A stretch of DNA of 64,000 nucleotides from an uncultured Eubacteriales bacterium (GCA_900540185.1 UQFH01000001.1:124001-188000), one strand, 5' to 3'. Positions 44,653 through 53,505 are shown, counted from the first letter of the stretch. Translations and numbers: made by a program. The notes: generated from the letters alone by a model not told the origin.

Positions 44653-46104
44653 TTAAACCTCCTCATAAAATATACTTAACATGTCTAAAAATTCCGGGCT
44701 CAAAAACTTATTAATCTTGTCCAATGTCTCATCATTTTTGAGCGTTCTTTCCTTTGAATATTCAACCTTTGCCATAGAGCACCATGTCACTCCTCTAAGA
44801 CTATTGAACATCAAATACTTCATAAACTTATTTCTATCGACGTGTCTGTACTTTTCGTACATATCCAAAAATGACATCATCTCATCGATTGAAAGAATAA
44901 CATCAGTTTTCCAATTTGTGGTTGTAGGAACAAGAAAATGCGCCAAATCCTGCTCACACTCTCCAATAATAGGCTTTTCCCAATCTATAATTTTAGAATT
45001 ATTGCCAATAATAAAATTTCTATTATTTAGTTCCGTGTTGATTATGCACGGATTTTGTATTTTGTTCTCCAGACCTGAATCTTTTGCAATTTCCATAAAT
45101 TTGTCGATTCTTTTTTCAGTTTCAGGATTTTTACCATCCCAAGATTTATATACCGAATACATTTCCACAAACTCATCATACATAATTTTAAACGGTTTCT
45201 TTGCATAAATCAAATCCACATTTTGAATAAGCGTATTATGAACTCTCGAAAGAAGTTCTGCCGCCACTTGAAAATCTCGATAATATTCAAGAGGTCGACC
45301 TTCTATAAACTCCATAGTAAGAAATCCAAAAGGAATAAACTTCCCTCTTTCATAAAGTTTTAGCGGCTTGGGAGTCACCCCTGAATTTTCAAGAGCTTTC
45401 AATGCTCCATACTCATATTCGATTTGTTTATCTCCAAGATGAAGTTGCGATGCGATGTTAATTCTTACAACCTTGTCGTCAATTTTGAAATTTATATTAT
45501 ACTCGCCGGCGCCGATTAGTTTCACATTGTCACTGTCAAACTCCGCACCGACCAAATCGACCAGCTCGTCAACATCTCGTATAGTCGGAAGAAGATAATA
45601 TGATTTATTGTAAAACTTTATTTTTTTGATGGTGTCTTCAAGAACCCTTGGAGTAGAATAAATAATATCCATAAATACATCTACCGGGTCCTTCATTCCG
45701 ATAAGCCCATATCCACCATCTTTTGTCGGAGACAAAACTATATCATATTCCTCCAACTTTTCAAAAGCCTGATTTATATCTTCAGTTGTCAAATTGTTTA
45801 AGTCGGAGCCTATTAAAACGACCTTATCTGCCGTTTCAAGTTCTTGGAAAATCGCATTTCTCATGCGACGACCCAAACCGTCTCCGAATTGTAGAAGTTT
45901 CTTTCCACCGATAAAGTCTATATCGTTTTTTTCTCCATCATAGTAAACTACATACTCCTTGCCGGATGATTTTATTTTTTTATAATTATCATTTATTAAA
46001 TTAATCATCAAGTCAAGGCGCTCTTTATCATTAAGATACGGTTTTAATCTTGATTTTCCAAACCCGAGTTTCGGAGCCTTTGTAAAAAATATAATTCTGT
46101 CCAT
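44653..46104 (-). CDS. TIGR04282/DUF2064 glycosyltransferase fused to an aminoglycoside-phosphotransferase-like kinase
   Basis: About 483 residues in two domains. Residues 1-190: DUF2064 transferase 1 (IIFFTKAPKLGFGKSRLKPY; VLIGSDLNNLT; SPTKDGGYGLIG). Residues 195-480: APH/choline-kinase-like fold (GAGEYNINFKIDDKVVRI; FLTMEFIEGRP; catalytic-loop-like IINTELNNRNFI; metal site IIDWEKP). The usual HxD aspartate of the catalytic loop appears as glutamate (TELNNRN), so kinase activity needs proof. ATG 46104 after GGGAGGAG; first gene of the cluster. Confidence 0.82.
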   Translation of the reverse strand: MDRIIFFTKAPKLGFGKSRLKPYLNDKERLDLMINLINDNYKKIKSSGKEYVVYYDGEKNDIDFIGGKKLLQFGDGLGRRMRNAIFQELETADKVVLIGSDLNNLTTEDINQAFEKLEEYDIVLSPTKDGGYGLIGMKDPVDVFMDIIYSTPRVLEDTIKKIKFYNKSYYLLPTIRDVDELVDLVGAEFDSDNVKLIGAGEYNINFKIDDKVVRINIASQLHLGDKQIEYEYGALKALENSGVTPKPLKLYERGKFIPFGFLTMEFIEGRPLEYYRDFQVAAELLSRVHNTLIQNVDLIYAKKPFKIMYDEFVEMYSVYKSWDGKNPETEKRIDKFMEIAKDSGLENKIQNPCIINTELNNRNFIIGNNSKIIDWEKPIIGECEQDLAHFLVPTTTNWKTDVILSIDEMMSFLDMYEKYRHVDRNKFMKYLMFNSLRGVTWCSMAKVEYSKERTLKNDETLDKINKFLSPEFLDMLSIFYEEV

Positions 46105-46160
46105 ATTAACTCCTCCCTTCAATCAACAACTTCTATATAAATCGCAATAAATCACAAATA

Positions 46161-46230
46161 AAAACGGACTTAGGATTTTTGAAGTAGCAAGTTAATTATT
46201 CATCAACTACCTCGAAAATCCTAAAGTCCG
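46161..46230 (-). terminator. Long-stem terminator of the rhodanese gene
   Basis: Imperfect hairpin of about 66 nt: CGGACTTTAGGATTTT and AAAATCCTAAGTCCG arms around an A/T-rich loop, followed by TTTTTATTT on the reverse strand. Confidence 0.82.
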
Positions 46231-46240
46231 AATATCAATA

Positions 46241-46966
46241 CTACTTAACTAATTCGTATCCGTCGTATTCTTTTGTTCCATCCCATGCATTGTATACTTC
46301 GAAACCTTTTTGTGCAAGTTTGTCAGCAACAGCCCATGATTTGTTTCCGCTGTAGCAGTAAGTCAAGAACGGCTTATCTGTTGGGAATGTTTCGATATCA
46401 GCATCTGCCGTATCAACAGTTGTGTGGATAGCATCCATCATGTGTCCTTCGTTGTAATCTTTTTCATCTCTTACATCGACAACTGTGTATTCGCCTGATT
46501 CAACTCTTTTTTTGAATTCTTCAGGAAGAAGTGTTGCAGCTTTTGTCATTGTTGTATAGCTGAAGTCTTTAACACCTTGTGCGTTCCAAACATTTTTGAA
46601 TCCTGCATCAACAAGTTTTTGAGCAGCTTCTGCGCTCTTCTTTCCTGTGTTGCAAACTGTAACAACATTCTTGTCTTTGTATGCTTCGATTTCTGCAATT
46701 CTTCCATCGAGTTCATCAACAGGCATGTTGATAGCATGTTTTACGTGACCTTCGTTATATTGTTCTGCCGGTCTTACGTCCAATACAAGATAATTTTCTT
46801 TTTCTTTGTTGTCTTCTTCTATTTTGTCAAGATCTTCACCTTTCATTTCAGCATAGCTGCCTTCCTTAGGTGCATCGCCTGACGGTGCATTGTTTGATTT
46901 ACAGCCTGCAAATACTAAAACTACTGCTAATACTGCTGCAATCAATGCTAAATGAATTCTTTTCAT
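46241..46966 (-). CDS. Rhodanese-like lipoprotein with two domains
   Basis: Exported sulfur-transfer or redox protein. About 241 residues. Signal peptide MKRIHLALIAAVLAVVLVFAGC with lipobox VFAGC. Two rhodanese domains: 1 (about 45-130) with active-site loop VCNTGKKS, 2 (about 145-238) with YCYSGNKS; both keep the catalytic cysteine and neither uses TGA. Starts at ATG 46966; GGAGG is about 10 nt upstream. A TATAAT-like box lies near 47061 on the reverse strand. Confidence 0.9.
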   Translation of the reverse strand: MKRIHLALIAAVLAVVLVFAGCKSNNAPSGDAPKEGSYAEMKGEDLDKIEEDNKEKENYLVLDVRPAEQYNEGHVKHAINMPVDELDGRIAEIEAYKDKNVVTVCNTGKKSAEAAQKLVDAGFKNVWNAQGVKDFSYTTMTKAATLLPEEFKKRVESGEYTVVDVRDEKDYNEGHMMDAIHTTVDTADADIETFPTDKPFLTYCYSGNKSWAVADKLAQKGFEVYNAWDGTKEYDGYELVK

Positions 46967-47151
46967 ATTCAATCTACCTCCATATGAAATTCGGTTCTTA
47001 AACCGTTTCGCCGAAAGCACTGCAAACATTTGTTATTTGTACTGCTTCCGAGCTTCGTTATATATTATACCCAATTTTTACAAATTTATCCATAGTTTGA
47101 TAATAGATAATTTTTATCGAGAATTATATATCGATAGGCAAAGCTTATAAC

Positions 47152-47176
47152 TAAAAAGAGAGCTTTCGCCCTCCGT
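47152..47176 (-). terminator. pcp terminator
   Basis: GAGGGC-GAAA-GCTCTC with a GAAA tetraloop and TTTTT on the reverse strand, immediately after the stop codon. A near-copy ends the M24 peptidase gene at 62.9 kb. Confidence 0.85.
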
Positions 47177-47818
47177 TTAATGTGTCTTGCCGCCTGTGAC
47201 GACAATGTCTTCTTCGTTTGTAATTATTGCTTCAATTGCCAGCTCTAATCCCTTTACAATTGTCTCAAGAGCCATTGACGGCATATTCTTTTTGTCGGTA
47301 ACTTGTTCCGGCAAGAACGGTATATGAATAAATCCGGTTCTCATATTAGGATATTCAGTCGCTTTTATGTGACAAACTCCATACAGAACGTGGTTACAAA
47401 TGAATGTGCCTGCCGTGTTTGAAACACTTGCCGGAATCTTACCTTCCTTTATGTGCTCAACCATGGCTTTTATCGGAATCGTTGCAAAATATGCTGCCGG
47501 ACCGTCTTCTACAACCTTTTCATCAATAGGTTGATTTCCTTCATTGTCCTTTATTCTGCAGTCATCGCAGTTTATTCCAACTCTTTCAACCGTGATGTCC
47601 GGTCTTCCTCCGGCTTGTCCAATTGAGAGAACAACATCCGGTTCCACTTCTTTAATTTTTTCTCTGATTTTATCAACAGATTTTCCAATAACTGTTGGAA
47701 TTTCAAGTTTAATAATTTCCGCATCCAAAATCTTATCCGGCAATCTCTTTACTGATTCAATTGCAGGATTAATTTTTTCTCCTCCAAACGGGTCAAATCC
47801 CGTTACCAAAATTTTCAA
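47177..47818 (-). CDS. pcp: Pyrrolidone-carboxylate peptidase
   Basis: C15 cysteine peptidase that removes N-terminal 5-oxoproline from peptides. 213 residues. TGFDPFGGEKINPA start, catalytic Cys in TFICNHVLYG, His in GFIHIPFLPEQ, Glu within ITVERVGIN. Lies 30 nt after the DUF979 gene, in the known pairing of Pcp with 5-oxoproline transport genes. Confidence 0.96.
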   Translation of the reverse strand: MKILVTGFDPFGGEKINPAIESVKRLPDKILDAEIIKLEIPTVIGKSVDKIREKIKEVEPDVVLSIGQAGGRPDITVERVGINCDDCRIKDNEGNQPIDEKVVEDGPAAYFATIPIKAMVEHIKEGKIPASVSNTAGTFICNHVLYGVCHIKATEYPNMRTGFIHIPFLPEQVTDKKNMPSMALETIVKGLELAIEAIITNEEDIVVTGGKTH

Positions 47819-47848
47819 TTAAAAACCTCCTTTAAATTCAAAGCTTTT

Positions 47849-48847
47849 CTAAAATCCGAACGTTAACATCAAGATAACATGAACGACCACCAATGCTAAA
47901 GCAACCGGTGCTTGAGTCTTCATAATTGTATATTTGCTCTTTGTTTCAAGAATTGCAGCCGGAACTATGTTGAAGTTTGCTGCCATCGGTGTCATAAGAG
48001 TTCCGCAGTATCCGCATGTCATACCGAGTGCTCCGATAACTGCAGGATTTCCACCGTTTGCAATAACAAATGGAATGCCGACTCCGATCGTGATAACTGT
48101 AAATGCGGCAAATGCATTACCCATAATCATTGTAAATACAACCATTCCGAGGCAATATGCAATAACGCCCAACACTTTTGCTTCCGGTGGAACAATAGCT
48201 GAAACACCTTGTCCTATTACTTGCCCTACTCCGGCTGATGCAAAAACTGTACCTAGAGCACCGAGTAATTGTGGAAGAAGTGACGAACTTCCAATTTGCA
48301 TAAGCATCTTTGAAGTGTCTTCTTTTGTTTCTTTATAATTTGCCTTTGTTATAATTAATGCGATTATAATAGCTATAATTGACGAGAATCCGAGTGTTTG
48401 AGCGGAAGTGAATCCGAAATACACGGGAGCTCCGTCCTTCGCTGTGTCAACAACTATTTTAAAGCTCTTAAATTGAGCCATAATCATAGCTATAACACCA
48501 ATTGAAAGTGCAGGAATAAATATTTTGTTTCCCACTTTCTTTCCGTATTGTTCTTTTTGTTCTTGTTTTTGCTCTTCAAATTCTCCGATTTGAACTTGTT
48601 TTGTAAGCGTTAGAGCGCCTAGTACCATTAAAAGTGCACCGATAATTGCTCCACCATGTTCAAAACTGTCAATAATGAATTTTCCTCCTGCAAAAAGAAG
48701 CCCAAGTAATGTCCAGAAAACAAATGTTCCTATAGGAGCTTTTTTATTTTTTAGTCCTCTAACACCTACTATAATACAAACGATACCACAAAGAATGTAG
48801 ATAAATTCATCGATTATAGCTGTGTTGTTATATATAAAACTAAACAT
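47849..48847 (-). CDS. DUF979 family 5-oxoproline transporter subunit
   Basis: 332 residues, about nine hydrophobic spans. GMTCGYCGTLMTPMAANFNIVPAAILE is the family signature. DUF969-DUF979-pcp is a recurrent operon and the two membrane proteins are annotated as 5-oxoproline transporter components. It overlaps the DUF969 gene by 8 nt. Confidence 0.9.
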   Translation of the reverse strand: MFSFIYNNTAIIDEFIYILCGIVCIIVGVRGLKNKKAPIGTFVFWTLLGLLFAGGKFIIDSFEHGGAIIGALLMVLGALTLTKQVQIGEFEEQKQEQKEQYGKKVGNKIFIPALSIGVIAMIMAQFKSFKIVVDTAKDGAPVYFGFTSAQTLGFSSIIAIIIALIITKANYKETKEDTSKMLMQIGSSSLLPQLLGALGTVFASAGVGQVIGQGVSAIVPPEAKVLGVIAYCLGMVVFTMIMGNAFAAFTVITIGVGIPFVIANGGNPAVIGALGMTCGYCGTLMTPMAANFNIVPAAILETKSKYTIMKTQAPVALALVVVHVILMLTFGF

Positions 48848-49517
48848 TAGCTTGCTCCTTTCTCAATTTTCTTTCGAACAAATAGCATTGAATGAGTGCC
48901 AAAATAACCATTGCAACTCCGGCTAAAATTGAGCCTTGAGCTATTTCTGCATTGGTTACATTGTATCCTGCTTCAGCAAGTGTAGATTGAATCAAAAGTA
49001 CACCGCCCGCAACAGGGAAAATATTTTGTCCGAAGAAATTTCCGTAGTTTTCAGCAGCTCCTGCCAAGCCCTTAAGTTCTTCCAATCTTTTTTCTGAGAG
49101 ATCCACTTTCTTTGTTGCGGCTCCTTCAGCCATAGGAAGAATAAGAGGTCTAACAAATTGAACGTGTCCGCCCAATCTGAGTGAGAAAATTGCTGCAACC
49201 CATCTGATAAGGATATACATCCCGATAACTGCTCCTGCGCTTGCAGATTTGATTTTTTGTATCGCTTCTGCAGCTCTGTCTTTTAAACCATATCTTTCCA
49301 TAATTGCAATAAGTGGTAAACTTAGGAAGAAAAGAGACATATATCTGTTTGTTACAAATCCCTTACCTATTAAGTCCAGCACTTCGATTAACGGCATGCC
49401 TGAAACGAGACCTGTCACTAGTCCTGAAATAAGAACTACTGCAACAACATCCAGTTTGCAAGCAAACCCGACGACTATTAATAAGACGCCGATTAAAACA
49501 AAATAGTTCATAAGCAC
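48840..49517 (-). CDS. DUF969 family 5-oxoproline transporter subunit
   Basis: 225 residues, five to six hydrophobic spans. FVTNRYMSLFFLSLPLIAIMERYGLKDRA, LGGHVQFVRPLILPM and AENYGNFFGQNIFPVAGGVLL match the family. First gene of the operon, ATG behind AGGAGG. Confidence 0.9.
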   Translation of the reverse strand: MLMNYFVLIGVLLIVVGFACKLDVVAVVLISGLVTGLVSGMPLIEVLDLIGKGFVTNRYMSLFFLSLPLIAIMERYGLKDRAAEAIQKIKSASAGAVIGMYILIRWVAAIFSLRLGGHVQFVRPLILPMAEGAATKKVDLSEKRLEELKGLAGAAENYGNFFGQNIFPVAGGVLLIQSTLAEAGYNVTNAEIAQGSILAGVAMVILALIQCYLFERKLRKEQANV

Positions 49518-49628
49518 CTCCTATCTCTCTTATACCCCTTTTTAATATTAATAAACTAAATTGAAATAAATTTTTATAAAAATTATATTAAATATATTTT
49601 TCATTGTTGATATTTCAATTTTATAACT

Positions 49629-49656
49629 AAAAAAGGATGCATAATAACGCATCCTC
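49629..49656 (-). terminator. clpX terminator
   Basis: GGATGC-GTTATTAT-GCATCC followed by six T on the reverse strand, directly after the clpX stop. Confidence 0.88.
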
Positions 49657-49661
49657 TAGAT

Positions 49662-50891
49662 CTAATCATCTTCTCTTTTTATTTTTGCAGTAAAAACTTC
49701 TTTTCTTTTGTCATAGCTTATAGTTATTGCAGTGATACTAGGGTCGCTAGGAAGCTCGTACATATAATCGAGCATTACATCCTCAACTATCGACCTCAAA
49801 CCTCTCGCCCCTGTCTTTCTCTTAATCGCCCTGTTGGCAATTTCGGTAAGTGCAGTGTCCGTGAATTTCAAATTGCAATTTTCAAGCTTCATGAGCTCTT
49901 GATATTGTTTTATTATCGCATTTTTCGGCTCGGTTAAAATTCTTATAAGACTGTTTACATCCAAATCATCCAGTGAAACATGAACCGGTATTCTTCCGAC
50001 AAGTTCCGGAATCAAGCCGTATTTAACGAGATCGTGCGCTTCCATCTTTTGAAAAAGTTGCCCTACACTCATCTCTTCTTTTTTCACAGGGTCATTTGTA
50101 AATCCGAAAGAACTCTTCCCAAGTCTTTTTTCGATAATATTTTCAAGACCGTCAAACGCGCCACCCACAATAAACAAAATATTTTTTGTGTCTACTGTGA
50201 GCATTGTGCCTTGCGGATGCTTTCTTCCGCCTTGAGCCGGAACGTTCGCAACTGTCCCTTCAATAAGTTTTAAAAGTGCTTGTTGAACGCCTTCACCGCT
50301 TACGTCTCTTGTAATCGAAACATTTTCACTCTTTCTGGCGATTTTATCGATTTCATCGATATAAATAATTCCCTTTTCTGCAGCAGCAATGTCCATATCG
50401 GCAGCTTGAACAAGCTTTAATATGACATTTTCAACGTCTTCTCCTACATAGCCCGCCTCTGTTAATGTTGTTGCATCTGTAATTGCAAACGGCACATCCA
50501 AAATCTTTGCAATCGCTTGTGCGAGAAGTGTCTTTCCGGAACCTGTAGGTCCCAAAAGAAGCACATTACTTTTGTCAATCAAAACATCGCTTTCAGAGTC
50601 TACATAAACTCTCTTGTAGTGGTTATACATTGCAACCGATAAAACTTTTTTCGCCTCATCTTGACCTATAACATACTCGTCGAGTTTTTCCTTTATTTCC
50701 TTAGGAGTCAAAAGTTCCGTTAAATCCTTTGTAAACTGCATTTCAATTTGACTCTTTACAATTTCTTCGCAATATTTAACGCAGTCGTCGCAAATGTATG
50801 CATCTCCTCCACCACTAATCAATATATTTACATCATCTTGAGATCTGCCGCAAAAAGAGCAACGATTCTTATCATCTGGTGTTCTTGGCAC
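49662..50891 (-). CDS. clpX: ATP-dependent Clp protease ATP-binding subunit ClpX
   Basis: AAA+ unfoldase feeding ClpP. 409 residues. N-terminal zinc finger CSFCGRS...CDDCVKYC, Walker A GPTGSGKT, Walker B IIYIDEIDKIA, pore loop GYVGEDVE, sensor region GVQQALLK. Start is GTG 50891, overlapping the clpP stop as TAGTG. Confidence 0.98.
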   Translation of the reverse strand: MPRTPDDKNRCSFCGRSQDDVNILISGGGDAYICDDCVKYCEEIVKSQIEMQFTKDLTELLTPKEIKEKLDEYVIGQDEAKKVLSVAMYNHYKRVYVDSESDVLIDKSNVLLLGPTGSGKTLLAQAIAKILDVPFAITDATTLTEAGYVGEDVENVILKLVQAADMDIAAAEKGIIYIDEIDKIARKSENVSITRDVSGEGVQQALLKLIEGTVANVPAQGGRKHPQGTMLTVDTKNILFIVGGAFDGLENIIEKRLGKSSFGFTNDPVKKEEMSVGQLFQKMEAHDLVKYGLIPELVGRIPVHVSLDDLDVNSLIRILTEPKNAIIKQYQELMKLENCNLKFTDTALTEIANRAIKRKTGARGLRSIVEDVMLDYMYELPSDPSITAITISYDKRKEVFTAKIKREDD

Positions 50892-51478
50892 TATTTTGAC
50901 CTCGATTCTAATACTTTATCTATAATACCGTATTCTACAGCTCTTCCAGCACTCATAAAGAAATCCCTGTCGGTATCTTTTTCTATTTTTTCTAGCGGTT
51001 GACCTGTTCTTTCAGCTAAAATCTTGTTGAGTCTTTCTCTTGTTTCTAAAATCTTTTCAGCTTGAATTCTTATATCTTCAGCTTGCCCTTGTGAGCCGCC
51101 GAGCGGTTGGTGAATCATAATATCAGCATTTGGAAGTGCAAATCTCTTGCCTTTTGTGCCTGCTGTAAGTAAAATTGCACCCATACTTGCTGCAAGTCCG
51201 ACACATATCGTTGAAACATCCGGTTTAATATGGTTCATAGTATCGAAAATTGCAAATCCGCTTGTAACATTTCCTCCCGGGCTGTTTATATACATTTGTA
51301 TGTCTTTTTCAGGGTCTTCAGCTTCCAAAAAGAGAAGTTGTGCAACAACCAAATCTGCCATAGTATCGTTTACTTCGCCTGAAACAAAAATAATTCTTTC
51401 TTTTAATAGTCTGGAGAAAATATCATAACTTCTTTCCCCTCTACCGGTTTGTTCTATAACCATTGGCACCAATGCCAT
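50891..51478 (-). CDS. clpP: ATP-dependent Clp protease proteolytic subunit ClpP
   Basis: Serine peptidase, 195 residues. Catalytic Ser in CVGLAASMGAILL, His in IMIHQPLGG, Asp in DTDRDFFMSA. Middle gene of tig-clpP-clpX, the conserved bacterial order. ATG after AAAGGAG. Confidence 0.98.
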   Translation of the reverse strand: MALVPMVIEQTGRGERSYDIFSRLLKERIIFVSGEVNDTMADLVVAQLLFLEAEDPEKDIQMYINSPGGNVTSGFAIFDTMNHIKPDVSTICVGLAASMGAILLTAGTKGKRFALPNADIMIHQPLGGSQGQAEDIRIQAEKILETRERLNKILAERTGQPLEKIEKDTDRDFFMSAGRAVEYGIIDKVLESRSK

Positions 51479-51503
51479 AAAATCACTCCTTTTTAAATAA
51501 TAA

Positions 51504-51525
51504 ACAAGGCCCTTTTGGGCCTTAT
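51504..51525 (-). terminator. tig terminator (leaky)
   Basis: AAGGCCC-AAAA-GGGCCTT on the reverse strand with a poor tail (GTTTATTATTT), between tig and clpP; likely allows read-through. Confidence 0.65.
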
Positions 51526-51531
51526 TTCATT

Positions 51532-53100
51532 TTACTTTTCTTCAATATCTTCTTTTTCTTCTTTGACCTTTTTTTCTATCTTCTTTTTGGTCGTCTTTTT
51601 TTCTTTCTTTTCTTCAACATCAAAGTCTGTTTCTTCAGCTAACTTTTCAGTCTTTTTCTTTGAGGCTTTTTTAGGAGCTTTCTTTTCTTTTTCTTCAGTT
51701 GCTTCCTTTACTTCTTCAGCTTCTTTATCAGCTTTTTTTGTTGACTTTTTAGTTGTCTTCTTCGCAGGCTTTTTTTCTTCTTTTTCTTCTTTTTCTTTTT
51801 CAGATTCTTTTACTTCAACTCTCTTAACAGTTTTCATTAATTCTTCAACAACTTTTTTGTTAAGAATTCCTGTGTCCATAAATGTTATATCTTGATTCTT
51901 TGCCATTTCGAAGAATTTATCCGGGTCCATTCCGTAACCTGTTGCTGCAGATTTAATCGCTTCTTCTCTGTCCGCGTCAGTTACTTCGATGCCCATTTCT
52001 TTTGCTGCTGCGTCAAGAACAATATTCGCTCTTGTCTTCTTTTCAGCAATCGGTCTCAATTCGTTTTTAATTCCTTCTTCAGTTTGACCCGTGTATTTAA
52101 TAAACTCATCAAAATCCATTCCTTGTTGTCTCAATCTGAATTTAAAATCTTCAAGTTCTTGGTTTGTTTGAGATTCAATAAGTGCTGTAGGAACTTCAAA
52201 ATCCGTTCTCTTTACAAGGGCATCAACCGCATTATTTTCATCTCTTACAGCAATTGATTCTTCAAGTCTTTCTTCAAGCTTCTTTCTGATATCGGCTTCA
52301 AGTTCTTTTATTGTTTCAAACTCACTTACTTCAGATGCGAAGTCGTCATCGAGTTCAGGCAATTCATATCTTGAAATTGCATTTAATTTTGTTTTAAAAA
52401 CAGCTTCTTTACCTGCGTATTCTTCTGCGTGATAATCTTCAGGGAATGTAACTGTTATATCAAATTCATCGTTAATATTTTTTCCGATGATTTGCTCTTC
52501 AAATCCCGGAATAAACTTGCCCGAGCCGATTTCCAAAGTATTTCCTTCAGCTTTTCCGCCTTCAAATGCAACCCCGTCAATAAATCCTTCAAAATCAATA
52601 TCGACTGTATCGCCTTTTTCAGCTGCTCTTTCATCTATAATAATTTCTCTTTGATTATTTCTTCTTTGATTTTCAAGTTCGGCTTTAACTGCTTCATCAG
52701 TTACTTCTTCTTCGATTTTAGGAATTTCGAGATTCTTCATATCCTTAATTTCGATTTCAGGCAAAACTTCTGTAGTAAATTCCATAACGACATCTTTTCC
52801 GCTTTCGAGTTCTTTGATGTCTACACTCGGCATTCCTACAGCCGTCTTCGGCAATTCTTCAGCCAACTTTTCATAATTTTCATCGATTGCAATATTTAGA
52901 GCGTCTTCATAAAATACACCCTTGCCATAGAAATTTTCAATAATATGCCTCGGTGCTTTGCCTTTTCTAAAACCGTCAATTCTAAAGTGACCTCTAGTCC
53001 TCTTGTATGCGATTTCTATATACTTTTCAAATTCATTCCAAGGCAATGTCCAATCAAATTTTAATTCATTGTCCTTTGATTCAACTACTTTAACGTTCAT
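51532..53100 (-). CDS. tig: Trigger factor with long charged C-terminal extension
   Basis: Ribosome-bound chaperone and prolyl isomerase. Residues 1-430 are the normal protein: ribosome-binding GFRKGKAPRHIIENFYG, FKBP domain about 155-245, helical C-domain. An extra tail of about 90 residues is almost only Lys, Glu, Ala and Thr (repeated KKxTKK/EEKE blocks) and makes the protein 522 residues. ATG after AAAGGAG. Confidence 0.96.
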   Translation of the reverse strand: MNVKVVESKDNELKFDWTLPWNEFEKYIEIAYKRTRGHFRIDGFRKGKAPRHIIENFYGKGVFYEDALNIAIDENYEKLAEELPKTAVGMPSVDIKELESGKDVVMEFTTEVLPEIEIKDMKNLEIPKIEEEVTDEAVKAELENQRRNNQREIIIDERAAEKGDTVDIDFEGFIDGVAFEGGKAEGNTLEIGSGKFIPGFEEQIIGKNINDEFDITVTFPEDYHAEEYAGKEAVFKTKLNAISRYELPELDDDFASEVSEFETIKELEADIRKKLEERLEESIAVRDENNAVDALVKRTDFEVPTALIESQTNQELEDFKFRLRQQGMDFDEFIKYTGQTEEGIKNELRPIAEKKTRANIVLDAAAKEMGIEVTDADREEAIKSAATGYGMDPDKFFEMAKNQDITFMDTGILNKKVVEELMKTVKRVEVKESEKEKEEKEEKKPAKKTTKKSTKKADKEAEEVKEATEEKEKKAPKKASKKKTEKLAEETDFDVEEKKEKKTTKKKIEKKVKEEKEDIEEK

Positions 53101-53128
53101 AAATATCTCCTTTCAATATTCTCAGATA

Positions 53129-53157
53129 ATTATAGCACAAATTGATTATAAAATCAA
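53129..53157 (-). promoter_or_regulatory. tig-clpP-clpX promoter
   Basis: TTGATT, 17 bp, TATAAT on the reverse strand, 29 nt upstream of tig. Confidence 0.72.
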
Positions 53158-53255
53158 TAACTCTTCCACTTATTATACCCGAAAATCATGCAATTAAACA
53201 TATATAATATTTACTATAATTTTCATAAAACTTTAAAAAGCATCTATATAAATCC

Positions 53256-53284
53256 TTGACTTATTGTTACCGTTCTGTTATAAT
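53256..53284 (+). promoter_or_regulatory. Promoter of the structured leader and MATE gene
   Basis: TTGACT, 17 bp, TATAAT. Expected transcription start near 53291, about 215 nt before the coding region. Confidence 0.8.
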
Positions 53285-53290
53285 AGGAAT

Positions 53291-53490
53291 GTCGCTTAAG
53301 CGAGACTTAAATTGACTATTTTATTCATTTTTTAGTCAATTTTCGAGTTTATGGATCTCGCAACTTAGACTCGATCTAAATGAAGCAATTATTTGTTTCA
53401 GTTCATTTAAAGTAGTGCGGTCTACCTCCTATGACAATGCTACTTTAAAAGGACACTAAAGGCCCATGAAAGGGTCTTTTTTTATATTAA
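53291..53490 (+). promoter_or_regulatory. Structured 5' leader with candidate uORF and internal terminator
   Basis: Unrecognised leader with helices GCGAGA/TCTCGC enclosing TTGACTA/TAGTCAA, then TTAGA/TCTAA, then AAAGTAG/CTACTTT, ending in an intrinsic terminator (AAAGGCCC/GGGTCTTT plus seven T, 53457-53483). An 11-codon uORF, MKQLFVSVHLK (53380-53415), ends at the 5' arm of the third helix. GGTCT in that loop can pair with AGGCC of the terminator, so an antiterminator is possible. Attenuation control is an inference. Confidence 0.6.
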
Positions 53491-53505
53491 TTACGGAGGT
53501 TTTGT

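Noticed and set aside
46241..46966. Rhodanese as a second selenoprotein
   Set aside because: Both active-site positions are ordinary cysteine codons and the frame contains no TGA.
53291..53490. 6S RNA or another independent ncRNA
   Set aside because: No long closing stem with a central bubble; the terminator and GGAGG just downstream point to a leader of the MATE gene.
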